Shown here: positions 61,818 to 64,000 of the stretch, piece after piece
How the letters are laid out: every line of letters starts with the position of its first letter
Position numbering within the stretch: position 1 is the stretch's first letter
Assembly (NCBI GenBank): GCA_030532385.1
Contig: JAUNLG010000001.1
Span: forward strand, 174,078 to 238,077
Source: Anaerococcus sp.
GTDB lineage: Bacteria > Bacillota > Clostridia > Tissierellales > Peptoniphilaceae
Length of the DNA: 64,000 nt
Direction of reading: 5' to 3'
The notes under the pieces: generated by a model
What the model was told of the DNA's origin: nothing
The model's input: only the letters and a program-made list of their open reading frames with translations
Databases searched by the model: none
Position numbers and translations under genes: made by a program

Positions 61818-63596
61818 ATGGAAAGAAAAGATATTGACCAAAGATTAACTTGGGATACAAGTCTAATCTATAAGGATGATGAAGAATTTTATAAGGAAAT
61901 AGAAGAAGTAAATGACCTTGTAGACCAATTGAAAAAATATGAAGGATCAATAACCAAGGACCTTGAAAGCTTCAAAAACTTTTTAAAACTTGACCAAAAA
62001 TTTTCAAGAAAACTAGAAAAAGCCTATGTATACGCCCACCTAAGAGGGGATGAAGATACTAGGGTAAGTAAGTACCAAGAAATGAACCAAGTAGCTGAAA
62101 ATACAGCGGTAGCTGCCCAACAAGCTTTATCATTTATAAACCCTGAGCTTCTAGCAAGCGACCAAGACTTGATAAAAGAGTACCTAAAAGACCCTGACAT
62201 AGCTTACCTAGACCACTATTTTGAAGATAAATTAAGGTATAAGGACCATACCCTAGATAGGAAAAGCGAAGAGATTATAGCAAGCTTTGGAAAACTGACC
62301 AACAACCCACAAAATACCTATATGATATTTTCAAATGCAGATATGACCTTCCCTAGTGTAGAAAAGGATGGCAAAGAAATAGAAATAACTGATGCAAACT
62401 TTGTAAGCCTTCAAGAAGATAAGGATAGGGACTTTAGGCGTGAAGTATATGAAAAGTACTATTCAGTATATAGGCAATATTCAAACACCCTAGCATCTAC
62501 CTTAGATGGGGAGTATACAGCCAACAACGTAGAGGCTAAGCTTAGAAATTACTCATCAGCTAGACAAATGAGCTTGTTTAGAAACAACTTACCAGAAGAA
62601 ATCTATGATAACCTCCTAGAAGTTATCCATGACAATGTAGACATCCACAGAGACTATACCAGCCTAAGAAAGAAATTTTTGGGGGTAGACAAACTAGGTT
62701 TCCATGACATCTACATGCCTTTAGTAAAAAACTATGATAGGAAAATAGACTTTGATGAGGCAAAAGAAATAGTCCTAGAAGCTATAAAACCTTTGGGTGA
62801 AGAGTATGTAAAAGTAGCAAAAGAGGGATTTGAATCAAGGTGGTTTGATGTAATGCCAAATAAGGGAAAAAGAAGTGGAGCCTATTCATCAGGATCCTAT
62901 GACACCCAACCATACATCCTTTTAAACCACAACGACTCTATAGATAACCTCTTTACCATAATCCATGAGCTAGGTCACTCCATGCATTCACATTATACAA
63001 GGACCAACCAACCTTATGAATATGGTTCATATTCAATATTTTTAGCAGAAATAGCATCAACAACCAATGAGCTCTTGCTCCTTGACTATATGCTAAAAAA
63101 TTCAAAATCAAAAGAAGAAACAGCCTATCTTCTAAACTATTTTGTAAACCAATTTAAATCAACAGTGTTTAGACAAAGCATGTTTGCAGAATTTGAGCAT
63201 AAGGTAAACAAACTAGTAGAAAACAAAGAGCCAATACCTGCAGCAAGACTTCATGAAATCTATAAAGAATTAAATGAAGACTTATTTGGAGAAGATATAG
63301 AAGTAGACGAATATATATCAGCAGAGTGGGCAAGGATACCACACTTTTATATGTTCTACTATGTATTCCAATATGCTACAGGCTTTATGAGTGCAGTAGC
63401 ATTAAGCCAAAAGATCCTTCATGGAAGTGATGAAGATAGAAAAGCTTATATTGATTACCTAAAGGCGGGAGAAAGCGAGTATCCGCTAGAAGTACTCAAA
63501 AAGGCTGGAGTAGATATGACCAACAAAGATGCGATGAACCAAGCAATGCAAGTGGCAAGAAAAGCCTTAAAAGATTTAACAGATGCAATAATGTAA
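61818..63596 (+). CDS. pepF: Oligoendopeptidase F
   Basis: A 592-residue M3B metallopeptidase of standard length. The zinc site is IIHELGHSMHSHYT (HExxH, about residue 379), with the third ligand Glu in FLAEIASTTNELLLLDYM. It cleaves peptides of about 7-17 residues in the cytoplasm, which fits with the large Opp importer in the same window as a peptide-feeding route. GGAGGA precedes the ATG. Confidence 0.95.
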   Translation: MERKDIDQRLTWDTSLIYKDDEEFYKEIEEVNDLVDQLKKYEGSITKDLESFKNFLKLDQKFSRKLEKAYVYAHLRGDEDTRVSKYQEMNQVAENTAVAAQQALSFINPELLASDQDLIKEYLKDPDIAYLDHYFEDKLRYKDHTLDRKSEEIIASFGKLTNNPQNTYMIFSNADMTFPSVEKDGKEIEITDANFVSLQEDKDRDFRREVYEKYYSVYRQYSNTLASTLDGEYTANNVEAKLRNYSSARQMSLFRNNLPEEIYDNLLEVIHDNVDIHRDYTSLRKKFLGVDKLGFHDIYMPLVKNYDRKIDFDEAKEIVLEAIKPLGEEYVKVAKEGFESRWFDVMPNKGKRSGAYSSGSYDTQPYILLNHNDSIDNLFTIIHELGHSMHSHYTRTNQPYEYGSYSIFLAEIASTTNELLLLDYMLKNSKSKEETAYLLNYFVNQFKSTVFRQSMFAEFEHKVNKLVENKEPIPAARLHEIYKELNEDLFGEDIEVDEYISAEWARIPHFYMFYYVFQYATGFMSAVALSQKILHGSDEDRKAYIDYLKAGESEYPLEVLKKAGVDMTNKDAMNQAMQVARKALKDLTDAIM

Positions 63597-63599
63597 GAA

Positions 63600-63628
63600 A
63601 AGGGCCTTCTAAAGGAAGGTCTTTTTTT
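63600..63628 (+). terminator. Terminator after pepF
   Basis: GGCCTTC pairs with GAAGGTC around a short loop, then seven T. Confidence 0.85.
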
Positions 63629-63642
63629 ATTGAAAAAAATAT

Positions 63643-63671
63643 TTGACAAAACAAAAAAGCCATAGTATTAT
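63643..63671 (+). promoter_or_regulatory. Tandem promoter 1 of a downstream (probably rRNA) operon
   Basis: TTGACA (63643-63648), 17 bases, TATTAT (63666-63671). Confidence 0.8.
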
Positions 63672-63718
63672 GTAAAGGCACGTTACAAAAAGCGAGTTCA
63701 AATTAAAAACAAGAAATA

Positions 63719-63748
63719 TTTGACAAAGCAAAAATTGTAGCGTATACT
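63719..63748 (+). promoter_or_regulatory. Tandem promoter 2
   Basis: TTGACA (63719-63724), 18 bases, TATACT (63743-63748), 76 bases after promoter 1. Preceded by ATATT as the other two. Confidence 0.8.
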
Positions 63749-63815
63749 AATATTAATGCGGCATAGCTAAGAAACCTTGAAAATATAAAAAATCATAAAA
63801 AAATGATAAAAATAT

Positions 63816-63844
63816 TTGACAAGTTAAAAGTTATGTAGTATTAT
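63816..63844 (+). promoter_or_regulatory. Tandem promoter 3 and leader
   Basis: TTGACA (63816-63821), 17 bases, TATTAT (63839-63844). Just after the expected start is a GTCGC/GCGAC hairpin (63851-63869). The remaining 130 bases to the window edge contain no coding frame and look like a stable-RNA leader. Confidence 0.8.
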
Positions 63845-64000
63845 ATAAGAGTCGCAAGATAAAAGCGACGTTGAACCAAGATTAACATCGAAAGATGATA
63901 ATCATAAAATTATATAGAACCAACAGCAAAGTTAATACTTTGAGTACAATGATTCTTAACTATATATAATATAGTAAAGATTTTAAATCACGCATTTAGT

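Overview
The window is one chromosomal segment around the replication origin of a low-GC, Gram-positive anaerobe. Arginine codons are mostly AGA/AGG, Shine-Dalgarno sequences are strong (GGAGG), and promoters are TTGACA-N17-TATAAT-like. Gene content (Pta, a thioredoxin reductase of the clostridial type, oligoendopeptidase F, a large Opp system, deoxyribonucleoside catabolism) fits a peptide-fermenting member of the Tissierellia such as Anaerococcus or Peptoniphilus. The genus is an inference from style and gene order, not a database match.

Left arm (1-16.4 kb), almost all on the minus strand and so leading away from oriC: start of ftsH (cut by the window edge), a MarR regulator, trxB-trxA, pta, a DUF4446 protein, a cyclodeaminase-like protein, parB-parA with four parS-like sites nearby, cinA, a CPBP protease, rsmG-mnmG-mnmE, a head-on Na/phosphate symporter, then jag-yidC-yidD-rnpA-rpmH. 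oriC (16.5-18.7 kb) flanks dnaA. It has DnaA boxes on both sides and a textbook unwinding module (DnaA box, C-rich spacer, DnaA-trio repeats) between dnaA and dnaN.

Right arm, mostly on the plus strand: dnaA-dnaN-S4 protein-recF-gyrB-gyrA, continuing by overlap into an STAS protein, a degenerate anti-sigma-like protein and a SigB/SigF-type sigma factor. Then come a repeat lipoprotein and a secreted peptidoglycan amidase. From 30 to 43.5 kb there is an unusual oligopeptide importer. Three tandem oppA paralogues each have their own near-identical promoter, followed by oppB-oppC-oppD-oppF and a 62-residue single-span membrane protein. OppC carries a complete seven-blade RCC1-like propeller in its first extracytoplasmic loop, OppF has a roughly 175-residue helical insert, and each OppA has a helical insert plus an acidic tether. 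This coordinated enlargement is the strongest candidate here for an undescribed variant system.

At 43.5-44.4 kb lies a gene-less region with an FMN riboswitch that has its own promoter and terminator but no riboflavin gene after it. Next is an XRE/TPR-type regulator with an ABC export module (44.4-47.8 kb) of slightly foreign base use. After that come two tandem LOR/SDH (ornithine cyclodeaminase-like) paralogues with argF; a DUF4236 protein; a deoR regulator divergent from deoC-deoB-nupC-pdp; a DMT transporter with a possible Fur-type operator; glycerate kinase; rhomboid protease; lipoprotein; pepF. The last 400 bases hold three successive strong promoters and a small hairpin, suggesting that a stable-RNA (probably rRNA) operon begins just beyond the window. 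I saw no tRNA, rRNA, transposase, prophage or CRISPR array inside the window.
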